Source: an uncultured Porphyromonadaceae bacterium
GTDB taxonomy: Bacteria; Bacteroidota; Bacteroidia; Bacteroidales; Muribaculaceae
DNA length: 43,331 nucleotides
Assembly: GCA_947073495.1 (NCBI GenBank)
Contig: CAMTMX010000018.1
Location: 1 to 43,331, forward strand
Direction of reading: 5' to 3'
Both the position numbers and the translations under genes were made by a program. Below, one piece after another: positions 24,433 through 36,753 of this stretch (position 1 is its first letter; each line of letters starts with the position of its first letter). The notes under the pieces are model-generated. The model was not told the origin of the DNA, did no database searches, and was given only the letters and a program-made list of their open reading frames with translations.

Positions 24433-26129
24433 TTTTTAGTCTCCGTTTGGTTTTGCGGTGTCAGGATTTTGGCGAGGGCTGTCTTATCTGAAAGTATTTC
24501 CTCGGCTTTCTTTAACGCCGGATCGCTTTTGAGATCCTGGATAAGTTTGCCCTTGTCGAAATAGTAGCGGCTTGCAATCTCGGCGCCGAGATATTCTGAA
24601 ATTTCTTTGCGCTTTGTGTCCAGGTCTTTGTTGAGGTTATGAGTGAGAAGGGGGGTAAGCGCGTCGATCGCAGCTTTTGTCTCATCGTTCATATAACCTT
24701 CCTGTTCGGCAACCTCACGAAGCTTCTTCACAAGTTCCTCACACAATTTGTCATACTCAAGTTTTGTCGGATCGATGCTCTTCTTGAAATCTTCATAGAT
24801 CTCGTCTGTGACTTCAAATTGCCATGCCGACGGGATAGTAGGATGAGTGTTGGCATACTTGTTGGCGTAGTCGAAAATCCAGAAATCGCGCATAAGATTA
24901 TATGAAAGACGGCTCACATCACCCCATTCAACCTCAATGTCGGGTTTCAGACCGCCTCCGTCGCGCACTTCCCTGCCGTGGAGAGTCTTGTAGACATTTG
25001 TCAGAGAGTCGGGAGTGCGTGCCACAGATCCGTCGGGATTGCGGTGGGAATAGTCGAGAGCCTGTATCAGGCGTCCCGAAGGGATGTAATATTTAGCTAT
25101 TGTCACTTTGAGCAGACCGTCGTAAGGCATTGGCATTGTGCTTTGCACGAGCCCCTTGCCGAAGCTTCTGGTGCCGATAAGGACCGCACGGTCAAGATCC
25201 TGCAGCGAGCCTGCAGTGATTTCGGAAGCGGAAGCCGATCCTCCGTCGATCAGCACGGCAAGGGGGATGTCGGGGAAAATCGGGGTCCGGGTGGTTTTAT
25301 AAATTTTTTCGGTTGAAGCGTCCTTCCCTCTGGTGCGCAACACTTCAGTTCCTTTTGGAAGAAAGTTGCCGACGATGTCTACGGCAGCCTCAAGGAGACC
25401 GCCTCCGTTTCCGCGAAGGTCGAGCACAATCTTGTCGACAGCCGGATTTTTCTGGAAAGCCTCAAGTGCCTCCCGCACATCCTTTCCGCTGTTGGCGATA
25501 AACTGCGTGAGACGTATGTAACCGGTGTTGCCGTTAATCACATCCCAATATGGCACGGACGGCTCCACATATTTGCTTCGTATAATATCGAAAGTAAGGA
25601 TAGAATCTGTGACATACGGACGGTTGACCGTCACCTTCACCGGAGTTCCAGCCTGACCTCTCAGAAGCTTTGTGACAGCAGACGAGCCCATCTCTGAAGT
25701 GTCGACTGAATCCACACGAATAATCCTGTCTCCGCTTCTCATGCCGGCTTTTGCCGACGGGGTCCCTTCAATCGGTGCCGAAATGTAGGTCATGCTGTCG
25801 CGTTGCATGACGAAACTGCCGATTCCTGCATAATCCAGTTCGCCGGTAGTCATCTGTGTAAGCTCGGAGCGCGATTCCGAATCGTAATAGACGGTGTAAG
25901 GGTCAACAGTGGAAAGAAACGCCTGAATGGCGGCGTCGAAAGCTTCCTTCGGACGGATTGTGTCGACGTAGGTCATTTCAACATTTTTTACTATTGAATT
26001 GAAAGTGTTGAGATTCCTGCTGACGGCGGCGTCGTGGCTGGTCTTCGGAGTCTGTGCGGCTATCGGAAGAATAGCGGCTCCTGCGGTGATTATTCCTGCG
26101 ATCGAAAGGATATGTCTGCGGATTGTCAT
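24429..26129 (-). CDS. S41 family C-terminal processing peptidase (CtpA/Prc type)
   Basis: This is a 566-aa exported serine protease with a Ser/Lys dyad. The start is set at ATG 26129 (MTIRRHILSIAG) so that a normal signal peptide ending near PIAAQ heads the protein; an ATG at 26171 would add 14 residues before it. A PDZ domain (about 75-170) precedes the S41 domain. The nucleophile is Ser300 in GGSASASEI and the base Lys325 in SFGKGLVQ, exactly 25 apart as in E. coli Prc. A helical C-terminal region of about 150 residues follows. It works in the periplasm on protein C-termini. Its stop overlaps the mfd start by 4 nt. Confidence 0.92.
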   Translation of the reverse strand: MTIRRHILSIAGIITAGAAILPIAAQTPKTSHDAAVSRNLNTFNSIVKNVEMTYVDTIRPKEAFDAAIQAFLSTVDPYTVYYDSESRSELTQMTTGELDYAGIGSFVMQRDSMTYISAPIEGTPSAKAGMRSGDRIIRVDSVDTSEMGSSAVTKLLRGQAGTPVKVTVNRPYVTDSILTFDIIRSKYVEPSVPYWDVINGNTGYIRLTQFIANSGKDVREALEAFQKNPAVDKIVLDLRGNGGGLLEAAVDIVGNFLPKGTEVLRTRGKDASTEKIYKTTRTPIFPDIPLAVLIDGGSASASEITAGSLQDLDRAVLIGTRSFGKGLVQSTMPMPYDGLLKVTIAKYYIPSGRLIQALDYSHRNPDGSVARTPDSLTNVYKTLHGREVRDGGGLKPDIEVEWGDVSRLSYNLMRDFWIFDYANKYANTHPTIPSAWQFEVTDEIYEDFKKSIDPTKLEYDKLCEELVKKLREVAEQEGYMNDETKAAIDALTPLLTHNLNKDLDTKRKEISEYLGAEIASRYYFDKGKLIQDLKSDPALKKAEEILSDKTALAKILTPQNQTETKK

Positions 26130-26220
26130 TTGTGGAAAATTATCGTGGTGAAAGATAAAAGAGTGAGACACAGCAAACGTCTCAAAAATGTTAACGTTTG
26201 GCTGTGCCCCGCGGTTTATC

Positions 26221-27810
26221 TTAAGCCGGATTGTTGTGAGAATGTGGGGTCGGCGGATAGTCTACGGTGTAGTGCAGTCCGCGGCTTTCCTTGCGCTCGC
26301 GTGCCTGACGCATTATCAGGTACGCCACGTTGATCATGTTGCGAAGCTCACAGAGCTCGCGGCTGGGTTTGCTGACCTTGAAGAGCTTTTCAGTCTCCTC
26401 ATACAGGATGTCGAGACGGTTCCATGCACGGTCAAGACGCAGGTCGCTGCGTACGATACCTACATAATATCCCATTATCTGGTTCACCTCCTTTATACTC
26501 TGGGTGATAAGCACCATCTCTTCGGGATGTGCAGTGCCTTCGTCGTTCCATTCGGGCACATCGTTGCGGAAGTCGTAACCTTTGACAGCTTCTGTGGCAT
26601 GTCGTGCGGCTGCATCGGCATATACCACAGCCTCGATCAATGAGTTGCTTGCAAGGCGGTTGCCTCCATGAAGACCTGTGCAGCTGCATTCTCCGAGAGC
26701 GTACAGGCGTTTGATCGATGATTCACCGTTGAGATCCACCTTTATGCCTCCGCAAAGGTAGTGGGCTGCGGGAGCCACCGGTATCATGTCTTTTGTAATG
26801 TCGATTCCAAGAGAGAGACATTTTTCATAGATTGTGGGGAAATGACGTTTTGTCTCTTCGGGGTCCTTATGGGTTACGTCGAGATATACATGGTCAGTGC
26901 CGTGCATTTTCATCTCAGAGTCTATTGCACGCGCTACGATGTCGCGCGGTGCGAGGGAGAGGCGGGGATCGTATTTCTGCATGAATTCCTCCCCGTCGAG
27001 ATTACGGAGCACGGCCCCGTATCCCCGCATTGCCTCTGTGATGAGGAACGACGGGCGGTCGCCCGGATGATAGAGAGCTGTGGGATGGAATTGAATGAAT
27101 TCCATGTCTTTCACAGTCCCTTTTGCACGATAGACCATTGCGATGCCGTCTCCTGTGGCGATTAGCGGGTTGGTTGTTGTGGTGTATACTGCCCCCACGC
27201 CGCCGGTAGCCATTACCGTGACTTTAGCGAGGAACGTGTCGGTCTGACCGGTAAGTTCGTCGAGTATGTATGCGCCGTAGCAAGTGATGTCGGGGGTTCG
27301 GCGGGTCACTATTTTCCCGAGGTGATGCTGTGTAATGATCTCGAGGGCGAAGTGATTGTCGAAGATATCGATGTCAGGATTGTTTTTCACCTCTTCCACA
27401 AGGCTTGTCTGGATTTCGGCCCCGGTGTTGTCGGCATGATGCAGGATTCGGAATTCGGAGTGTCCCCCTTCGCGGTGCAGGTCGAAATCTCCGTCTTCTT
27501 TTTTGTCGAAGTTCACCCCCCACCCTATCAGTTCCTGAATTTGAGAAGGGGCGTTTTTTACAACTTTTTCAACAGCGGCAGGATCCGACAGCCAGTCTCC
27601 GGCTATCATGGTGTCGTTGATGTGCTTGTCGAAATCGTCGACCTTAAGATTTGTCACGCTTGCCACGCCCCCTTGAGCGAAATAGGTGTTCGCCTCATCG
27701 AGAGTGGATTTGCAAATGATCGCCACTTTTCCTTTTGAAGCGGCTTTAAGGGCAAAGCTCATTCCGGCGATGCCCGAACCGATTACAAGATAATCGTATC
27801 GATAAACCAT
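26221..27810 (-). CDS. nadB: L-aspartate oxidase NadB
   Basis: This FAD enzyme oxidises L-aspartate to iminoaspartate, the first step of de novo NAD synthesis. The 529-aa length is normal. The dinucleotide-binding GSGIAG is at residues 11-16. The TYFAQGGVASV substrate-loop, HREGGHSEFRILHH motif and the C-terminal LYALGECSCTGLHGGNRLASNSL flavin loop are all present and separate NadB from succinate dehydrogenase or fumarate reductase flavoproteins. Its partner nadA is not in the window. It has its own promoter and a leader of about 90 nt. Confidence 0.96.
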   Translation of the reverse strand: MVYRYDYLVIGSGIAGMSFALKAASKGKVAIICKSTLDEANTYFAQGGVASVTNLKVDDFDKHINDTMIAGDWLSDPAAVEKVVKNAPSQIQELIGWGVNFDKKEDGDFDLHREGGHSEFRILHHADNTGAEIQTSLVEEVKNNPDIDIFDNHFALEIITQHHLGKIVTRRTPDITCYGAYILDELTGQTDTFLAKVTVMATGGVGAVYTTTTNPLIATGDGIAMVYRAKGTVKDMEFIQFHPTALYHPGDRPSFLITEAMRGYGAVLRNLDGEEFMQKYDPRLSLAPRDIVARAIDSEMKMHGTDHVYLDVTHKDPEETKRHFPTIYEKCLSLGIDITKDMIPVAPAAHYLCGGIKVDLNGESSIKRLYALGECSCTGLHGGNRLASNSLIEAVVYADAAARHATEAVKGYDFRNDVPEWNDEGTAHPEEMVLITQSIKEVNQIMGYYVGIVRSDLRLDRAWNRLDILYEETEKLFKVSKPSRELCELRNMINVAYLIMRQARERKESRGLHYTVDYPPTPHSHNNPA

Positions 27811-27907
27811 AATCAGATCAATTATTCGTTTAGTCAGATCAGTTACTTTTGAGAGTTACTGGGTAAGCGCCGGAACGTACCAATTTCGACGGATGCCTAT
27901 CAACAAG

Positions 27908-27915
27908 CAAAGTTA
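27908..27915 (-). promoter_or_regulatory. -7 promoter element of nadB
   Basis: TAACTTTG on the minus strand, 98 nt before the nadB start. Confidence 0.5.
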
Positions 27916-27931
27916 ATAAAAAAATATAACA

Positions 27932-27974
27932 AAAAACCGGGTAAACACTTGAAATCAGTGTTTACCCGGTTTTT
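27932..27974 (-). terminator. Terminator after the 27998-28321 gene
   Basis: A 17-bp stem (AAAAACCGGGTAAACAC type), 9-nt loop and flanking A and T runs, 24 nt past the stop. It is symmetrical enough to act in both directions. Confidence 0.85.
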
Positions 27975-27997
27975 AGACCGAATTTAATGGAGAGATA

Positions 27998-28321
27998 TCA
28001 GTTGATGTCGTCGAAGCGGGCATTTTTGTCGAGGTTCTGATAGCCGGATCTCACCTCCATCTGTCGCTCCATATCGTCTTTGAGCTTTTTGAGATTGTCG
28101 TCGTCGAGCACGGGATATGTCCCCTTATGGGTGTCGTAATCCTCTATTCCGGGTTGAAGAAGGTTCTTGCATAATTTGCCGGGGAATTTATCTTTGATTG
28201 AATCATAAAGCCTTTCCTCGATATGTTTTAGCTCTTCAGATTTCTCGAATTCTTCGCGGGTGCCGTCAAAGGGGACAATGTATTTGTCCGAATCCCCGAA
28301 ACTTAAGATGAATGCTTTCAT
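27998..28321 (-). CDS. Hypothetical protein, 107 aa
   Basis: Not recognised. This is a small, highly charged soluble protein: a short beta start (MKAFILSFGDSDKYIVPFDG) followed by helices rich in Glu, Lys and Asp (REEFEKSEELKHIEERLYDSI; DDDNLKKLKDDMERQ). There is no signal peptide or metal motif. The ATG is clear, codon use matches neighbours and a strong terminator follows, so it is very likely a real gene. No promoter element was found in its 148-bp upstream spacer, so it may be read through from the TPR regulator. Confidence 0.7.
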   Translation of the reverse strand: MKAFILSFGDSDKYIVPFDGTREEFEKSEELKHIEERLYDSIKDKFPGKLCKNLLQPGIEDYDTHKGTYPVLDDDNLKKLKDDMERQMEVRSGYQNLDKNARFDDIN

Positions 28322-28407
28322 AGTAAAGTTGTCTTTTGGGTACTATCTTCCCTAAGGAAGCTTATAGTTAAATGTCTTTCTAAGATTAAACACTGCCGTG
28401 CCCCCAT

Positions 28408-28433
28408 GGGTTCACCGTTTTAACGGTAATCCC
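28408..28433. other. Hairpin in the spacer downstream of the TPR regulator
   Basis: ACCGTT and AACGGT form a 6-bp stem with TT loop, with GGG and CCC able to extend it. There is no T-run. It may be a weak attenuator between the TPR regulator and the small gene that follows. Confidence 0.3.
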
Positions 28434-28469
28434 AATTTACATTGACAAGTTTGCGCCTACCTACAAAAC

Positions 28470-30140
28470 TTAAAATTGTTGATTACAAATTGCCAACAGA
28501 TATTCTTCCTTTCGTGGAGAATCACTACCTTTGATTCTTGCTTTCAGCCTTTTCTTACGGCTGTAGACCGCCTCTATTTTGGTCTCTTTAAGAAGCAGCA
28601 TCATGCTGCTCGTAGATAGTCCCATTGCGGAGTAAAGAAACAGCCGATAGTCGATGTCCTTGAGGTTAGGGAAATCTGCCTTGAAATTTGAGCATACGTT
28701 TCCGTGGGTATTGTCCATTTCCTTTTCAAGTTCGTTTATCTTATCCCCGGATATGGAGAGGTTCTCGATAAGGTTTGTCACAGCATTCACAATTTTTTTC
28801 TGTGCCGTTTTTGAATCGGTTGAGGTCACAACGAGTTCACAAAGCTCCTGAAGCAAAGAATAGCGGGTGGAGAGGATTTTCTGGAGCGCCTCTTTGCTTT
28901 TCCCGTTTTCTTTCAAGGTAGATTCCAATTGGTCGGCGAGGACTAATTTTTCTGAAGCATTTCTTCGCAATCTTAAGATCAGATTACGTATAATCCAACC
29001 GGATATGACTAATATAATCAAGGCGGCAGAGACGGCAATAATAAACTGCCATTTCCTGAGACTTAATTGCAGTCTGTTGTTCTCATCCACCAGTTCAAAG
29101 TAGCTTATCACTGAAGAGGAGACATTATTGTCTATTATTTTCATAAGTCTTTCATTGTCAAATTTTACTGAAAGCTCTGCATAATGCAAAGCTTTCTCGT
29201 AATTCTTTTGTGACTCATAGATTAGATAATAGATATGGGTTTCAAAAAAAGAATCTATATTAGAAATAGAGTCTTTTATCCGGTAGGCATCATCTATCAT
29301 CCCGAAATGTGCATATGTCATGGTAAGATGAATAGAATCCATCTTGTTGGCAAATGGTGATTGACACACCTTTTCATAATCTTCTATAGATTTATCAATC
29401 TTGCGCCAGAAGTAATAGGATAAGGCTCTGGCTCTCAGGGCACCGTATTCAAGATAGCTGTCTTGATGCACACGTGCGGAATCAAGTACGTCATTTTCAA
29501 GCTTTACGGCTTTTTCGTAGTCTCTTGCCGTATGATAAGCTTCGGCAAGATCAAGGAGTGCATAGTCGATATATTGTTGCCTGCCGCTTTCTTTCATGTT
29601 GGTGTATGCTATCTGTGAATATTTCACGTCATCTTTCCCCTTGAAGGAATCTCCATAAACGTCGGCTATTCCCCGCGCGGTCATTCCGATCCAGAATTTG
29701 TCGTCAAGTTCGGTGGCGATGTGATATGCCTGCAGATAAGAGATGATAGCCTTATTATTGTCATTGAGACGTTCGCGCCGGATGTTGCCTTGATAATTCA
29801 GGGCTTTCATGGCGCGTTGTCTGTCACCTGTTTTAAGGAAGTATTCTGCAGCGTCAGTGATCAGTGAGTCATTTTCAATTGCAATAAAGTTCTTCTCTTT
29901 CGCTTGCGTTATCAGCAGGTTGTAGATGGCTTTGTCATTCTCTCGTGATAACGATGAGGTGTCGATATTTTGTAGAATAGTAAGAGCCGAATCTGCATTT
30001 TCATCAATAATTGCCTCGGCTGTTTCAAGTTGTCGGGTGGCATGGTTTCTCTTGCATCCCTGAAAAATAGTTGTTATGGCTAAAAAAACGCAAGATATGG
30101 AAAGACAAATAATGAAATGGAATAATAATTTTCGGTTCAT
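28470..30140 (-). CDS. Membrane-spanning TPR regulator
   Basis: This 556-aa protein is laid out like a one-component sensor. Start ATG 30140; a TTG three codons earlier is ignored. The N-terminal hydrophobic segment (about 5-28) ends in FQGC, a weak lipobox. Residues about 40-340 are tetratricopeptide-like helices. A transmembrane helix (about 366-388, IIAVSAALIILVISGWIIRNLIL) follows. Then comes a coiled coil and a C-terminal domain with a helix-turn-helix-like stretch (GLSTSSMMLLLKETKIEAVYSRKKRLKARI). Topology would place the TPRs in the periplasm and the C-terminus in the cytoplasm. This architecture is common in Bacteroidetes but its targets are seldom known. It has the clearest promoter in the window. 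Confidence 0.8.
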   Translation of the reverse strand: MNRKLLFHFIICLSISCVFLAITTIFQGCKRNHATRQLETAEAIIDENADSALTILQNIDTSSLSRENDKAIYNLLITQAKEKNFIAIENDSLITDAAEYFLKTGDRQRAMKALNYQGNIRRERLNDNNKAIISYLQAYHIATELDDKFWIGMTARGIADVYGDSFKGKDDVKYSQIAYTNMKESGRQQYIDYALLDLAEAYHTARDYEKAVKLENDVLDSARVHQDSYLEYGALRARALSYYFWRKIDKSIEDYEKVCQSPFANKMDSIHLTMTYAHFGMIDDAYRIKDSISNIDSFFETHIYYLIYESQKNYEKALHYAELSVKFDNERLMKIIDNNVSSSVISYFELVDENNRLQLSLRKWQFIIAVSAALIILVISGWIIRNLILRLRRNASEKLVLADQLESTLKENGKSKEALQKILSTRYSLLQELCELVVTSTDSKTAQKKIVNAVTNLIENLSISGDKINELEKEMDNTHGNVCSNFKADFPNLKDIDYRLFLYSAMGLSTSSMMLLLKETKIEAVYSRKKRLKARIKGSDSPRKEEYLLAICNQQF

Positions 30141-30198
30141 TTCAGACAATCTGCTTAAGTGGAGGCTTATGGTTTGTAAGTGATTTGGAATAGTGATG

Positions 30199-30229
30199 CA
30201 AAAGTAATAGAAAAAAGCCGGATTGCAAA
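30199..30229 (-). promoter_or_regulatory. Promoter of the TPR regulator (both elements)
   Basis: TTTG (30226-30229), 19 nt, TACTTTTG (30199-30206) on the minus strand: a full match to the Bacteroidetes consensus. The ATG lies 58 nt downstream. Confidence 0.75.
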
Positions 30230-30344
30230 ATTAAAGAATGTGACGGTGTGTCATAATTGATTTCTATATTTTGGAGTGTTTGATTAAATTTGTGATTTTC
30301 AGATATAATTCATTATCAGAGAGGCTGTGTCGTAATTGAATTTA

Positions 30345-30420
30345 TGTAGGGACATGCCTTTGGCATGTTAAATTAAGATTCCGATTATCATATGCAACAT
30401 CGCAAAGCGATGTCCCTACA
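30345..30420. repeat. 76-bp palindromic element (two hairpins inside an outer inverted repeat)
   Basis: The outer arms TGTAGGGACAT (30345-30355) and ATGTCCCTACA (30410-30420) are exact. Each end also forms its own hairpin: ACATGCC-TTT-GGCATGT on the left and ACATCGC-AAA-GCGATGT on the right. It sits in the 368-bp spacer between the lipoprotein gene and the TPR regulator. It is REP/BIME-like in design, with no coding. Confidence 0.75.
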
Positions 30421-30508
30421 TTCTATCAAACGTCAATATATAAGGATTCATCTTCAGAGCAAGATGAAAAGATAGCTACGAGAGAAAGTAGCATAATTAT
30501 ATATTGTC

Positions 30509-30928
30509 TCATAATACTTTGGTTAATATGATTTTTGTTTGGGTTGATGGTGTCTCAGGGTTATTTGAAAGAATCATTTCTTTTTCGGAGATGGAGATTA
30601 TCCACCAAAATCCGTCCAATTCATCATTATCAGATTCTCTGATGTTGATAACTCTTCCCTTTAGATTATAGAGAAAAGCTGTAGATTGACTTTCATCCTC
30701 ATCGCCGAGCAGATAGGTACCACCAAGTTCAGAGAAAAACGTAATCGTTATTTCCGATTTTTCGGGATCGTCAGAAATGGCAGGTTCAAAATGTCCCTTC
30801 CAGATAGTTTGCGACAGATAATCGGCGGGTAAAGAAAGATCGCCTAAATCGGGTTCATCATCTTTTGAACATCCGGTCCACGAGGTGAAGCACAAAAGGC
30901 AAAGCAATAATTTTAATAAATACTTCAT
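30509..30928 (-). CDS. Putative surface lipoprotein, 139 aa
   Basis: A signal peptide of about 19 residues ends in a lipobox (SWTGC, Cys20), followed by SKDDEPD. An acidic run right after the Cys resembles the export signal that sends Bacteroidetes lipoproteins to the cell surface. The rest is predicted beta-rich (TIWKGHFEP, ITITFFSELGGTYLLG, FWWIISISEKEMILS), like small lipocalin-type or beta-barrel-like lipoproteins. The family is not identified. A -7 element precedes it. It is flanked on both sides by repeat-rich spacers, so no operon partner is evident. Confidence 0.75.
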   Translation of the reverse strand: MKYLLKLLLCLLCFTSWTGCSKDDEPDLGDLSLPADYLSQTIWKGHFEPAISDDPEKSEITITFFSELGGTYLLGDEDESQSTAFLYNLKGRVINIRESDNDELDGFWWIISISEKEMILSNNPETPSTQTKIILTKVL

Positions 30929-30955
30929 ACTTGAATTAGGTGTTGGTTACGGATG

Positions 30956-30963
30956 CAAAATTA
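30956..30963 (-). promoter_or_regulatory. -7 promoter element of the lipoprotein gene
   Basis: TAATTTTG on the minus strand, 28 nt before the ATG at 30928. Confidence 0.5.
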
Positions 30964-31282
30964 CAGGTAAAAATCCGATAAAAGGGTAAAAAAACGGTAT
31001 AAAAATTAGACTTTTGAGATATGCAATACTCTGGCTTGTAGTGAATTATGGTATAAGACTGATAAAAAATTGGTCCTTTTGTTTAACTCATTGAAAATTA
31101 AATAAATAAAAGCTTAATTAGTTGAAATTATATAATTTATTGAATATCACTGCAATGGCTTGAAATTTTAAAATCTTGTCCCATCCGGGTTGAAAATCTA
31201 ATTGAGCCAACCGAAGGTTGTTTATTCAACTTTTGCTTGCGGAAGTTGAGGGTTAGAGGATTATCAAGTCGTTAAAACCAAG

Positions 31283-31310
31283 TCCGCCGTGCCGGTCGGC
31301 ACAGCGGACT
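31283..31310. repeat. GC-rich 28-nt hairpin
   Basis: GTCCGC and GTGCCG pair with CGGCAC and GCGGAC around a GT loop, with a single C/A mismatch. It stands out as very GC-rich in an AT-rich spacer. Confidence 0.7.
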
Positions 31311-31404
31311 CAATTAGGATAGGAATAATGGAAAGATTAATTGAATTATGATTTTGATAGACTGGTTATTGATTATATATTGAAAGTATATTGAAATGCT
31401 GTCA

Positions 31405-31461
31405 TTGGTCTTTGGTTGTTGGTCGTTAGTTAATTAGTCGTTGGTCGTCGGTCGTTGGACA
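31405..31461. repeat. Heptamer array, consensus TTGGTCG
   Basis: Eight units: TTGGTCT, TTGGTTG, TTGGTCG, TTAGTTA, then one extra A, TTAGTCG, TTGGTCG, TCGGTCG, TTGGACA. Confidence 0.8.
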
Positions 31462-31465
31462 CTGC

Positions 31466-31485
31466 GGACGCGATATATCGCGTCC
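31466..31485. repeat. Perfect 20-nt palindrome followed by CTACG
   Basis: GGACGCGATATATCGCGTCC is fully self-complementary and is followed by CTACG. The CCCTAC edge is shared with the element at 30345-30420, which suggests one repeat family with variable inner arms. Confidence 0.7.
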
Positions 31486-31524
31486 CTACGGCAGTTTGAT
31501 GTCTGTTTCATTTTATTCTTAAAC

Positions 31525-31566
31525 GATAAACCATCAACTATAAACCATCAACTATAAACTATAAAA
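31525..31566. repeat. Heptamer array alternating CATCAAC and TATAAAC
   Basis: Six units: GATAAAC, CATCAAC, TATAAAC, CATCAAC, TATAAAC, TATAAAA. It ends 28 bp from the stop of the GH63-like gene. Confidence 0.8.
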
Positions 31567-31593
31567 CCATTAAACTGACTTGCGAAAGTTGAG

Positions 31594-33513
31594 TTATTTG
31601 CCATATTCGTTGTAGAGCATGATGAGATGCGAGGCGCTCCAACTGAAATGAGGAGCCTTAAGACGCTCTCCTGTGTGCGTGCCGTAGTTCTCATGAATTG
31701 GAGCACCTTCTTTCAAGCCGTCGAGACGGTCAAACACCTGACGGGTGTATTCGTCTGCAAGCTCGTTATATCCGTAATTGCGCAAACCGTTGATGGCGAA
31801 ATAGGTCTGGTCAAGCCAGATAGGTCCTCTCCAGTAGCCTCTCGGATTATACTTCGGATTGTCGGCTGCAATTGTCGGGAAGGGGATGTAGGTGGAGAAT
31901 TTCTTCTCATCGCGAAGCACAGGCATCATCTCTTCCACCTGCTGTGGAGTGGCAAGACCTGTCCACAGCATAGTGTATGCCTCACAACCCGGATCACCCA
32001 CGAACTTTCCGTCGAGAGTGCGGTCGAAGAAGAACTTACGCTCCGGATCATAAAAATAAGCCGCAAGTTCAGAAGTGTGGTCGGGAGCGTCAAATTTCTC
32101 ACCTAAAATCTCCGCAAATTTTTTGAGATACTTACACTCATTTGCGATGTAGGCATTGAGGTCAACACTTTCCTGATCCATGCTCCATGCGTCTTCAGAA
32201 CCGTTCTGAAGCATCTTGGTGTCGTCGAAACGGATTGCATTGTCCATACCGCTCTCCCATGCCGCAGCCTCGAGAGTGCCGTCGGTGGCACCATATTCGC
32301 AGATGCCGTTGTGGTCATGGTCGCGTTTCTCGAACCACCATTTGTAGTACGAAAGAAGCTGGGGATACATTTCGGCGAGGAAAGCCTTGTCGCCTGTCGC
32401 CTCCCAGATCTTGTCTACACACCAGCATACCAACGGCGGTTTGCTGTTGCGGGCATTATTCTCTGCAGGGTCTGTATAGATGCAGTCGATAATCATGCCG
32501 TCGGGCTGCTGATAGTCGAACATGGCACGGACATTGTTTTTGGCGAGTTCGGGGTCGAATGTGGCGGCTCCCGCGCAGAAGCGCCAGCTATCCCAAGCCC
32601 AGAGACCCACAAAATACCCTACTGCATGACTCGGAATGATACCGTCGTGGAGCAGTCCCCCGCGTGCGGCGCGGTGGTTTGATACAAGGGTCGTGATAGC
32701 CTTAACAGCGATGCGGTCATAGTCATCGGGCATGTCGTCACGGAGAGTGTTGGAGAGATACCCCTCCCAACGTTTACGGTTGTCAGCGAGAGCTGTGGAC
32801 GGGTCGGATATGATCCCTTCTACAGCGGTCAATCCTGTGGCGAGAGCTTCCTTGGAGTCAAACATGCTTATCACTATGTAATCCTTCTCGTGAGCCGGCG
32901 CCTCCGCACGATAATTATTGCCATCCATGGAAATCTCCACGTCCGGGCTGAAAGTCAGCGCCACCGCCTCACCCGAGGGGTGCGACGCCACCACAGTGTT
33001 GCCCTGAAGGGAAAGGGTCATCTCGGGAGCCCAGTCAATGGCGGTGTATGAAAGTTCCTTTCCGGAAGGATTCTCGATTGTGAGGAGAGCAGAATTGGCG
33101 TTGATGAAATTAAGACGTTGCCCGACTTCACCATCCCGGAATCCCGAGATCATGCGCAACTCTCCGGGATAATAACATACGGAATCTGTCTGCGCTGCAG
33201 GTTTACCGTTTTGGGGAGTCACCGCAACAGCGGTCTTGGCAAGCCACTGGCGACGGTTCATGTCGAGACTGAACGGACCGCAGAATCCGTTGGTCCATGC
33301 TTCCTTTTCCGGAGCGGTGAATCCGAACCAGGCGCCTGCATCGGTAAACCAACCTGTGCAGCGGTGAAGGGTGTCGGGAGTGTAGGATATATCGAAAATA
33401 TCCGGATATGAGTATCGCAGTTCCTCGGAAGCTGCCGCTTCAGTGCAAGCTGCAGGAATAATTGCCGCGGCAGTCCCGAGTGCTGTTAGGGCGAGATATA
33501 ATAATGGTTTCAT
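31594..33513 (-). CDS. GH63-like glycoside hydrolase lipoprotein
   Basis: This 639-aa exported enzyme has an (alpha/alpha)6-toroid domain like GH63 alpha-glucosidases (YgjK type). Start ATG 33513; a TTG three codons earlier is less likely. The signal peptide ends in a lipobox (PAAC, about residue 23). An N-terminal beta-sandwich (about 40-230) precedes the catalytic domain. Key segments are GLWAWDSWRF (Asp308, the likely acid), YWRGPIWLDQTYFAINGL and the C-terminal THTGERLKAPHFSWSASHLI. It begins 9 nt after the GH2 gene, so the two form one operon, probably releasing alpha- and beta-linked sugars from the same glycan. GH37 or a related toroid family is a less likely alternative. Confidence 0.82.
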   Translation of the reverse strand: MKPLLYLALTALGTAAAIIPAACTEAAASEELRYSYPDIFDISYTPDTLHRCTGWFTDAGAWFGFTAPEKEAWTNGFCGPFSLDMNRRQWLAKTAVAVTPQNGKPAAQTDSVCYYPGELRMISGFRDGEVGQRLNFINANSALLTIENPSGKELSYTAIDWAPEMTLSLQGNTVVASHPSGEAVALTFSPDVEISMDGNNYRAEAPAHEKDYIVISMFDSKEALATGLTAVEGIISDPSTALADNRKRWEGYLSNTLRDDMPDDYDRIAVKAITTLVSNHRAARGGLLHDGIIPSHAVGYFVGLWAWDSWRFCAGAATFDPELAKNNVRAMFDYQQPDGMIIDCIYTDPAENNARNSKPPLVCWCVDKIWEATGDKAFLAEMYPQLLSYYKWWFEKRDHDHNGICEYGATDGTLEAAAWESGMDNAIRFDDTKMLQNGSEDAWSMDQESVDLNAYIANECKYLKKFAEILGEKFDAPDHTSELAAYFYDPERKFFFDRTLDGKFVGDPGCEAYTMLWTGLATPQQVEEMMPVLRDEKKFSTYIPFPTIAADNPKYNPRGYWRGPIWLDQTYFAINGLRNYGYNELADEYTRQVFDRLDGLKEGAPIHENYGTHTGERLKAPHFSWSASHLIMLYNEYGK

Positions 33514-33522
33514 ATATTTCAA

Positions 33523-36714
<3,192 letters not shown>

Positions 36715-36753
36715 CGTTCAATGCCCGATGATAATGATTTATATATGATTGAA

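Larger units (their letters stand above)
30964..31593. other. Gene-free spacer with clustered palindromes and short repeats
   Basis: No coding region is supported. It contains hairpins at about 31208-31220, 31283-31310 and 31466-31485, and heptamer arrays at 31405-31461 and 31525-31566, listed separately. The rest is AT-rich. Confidence 0.7.
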
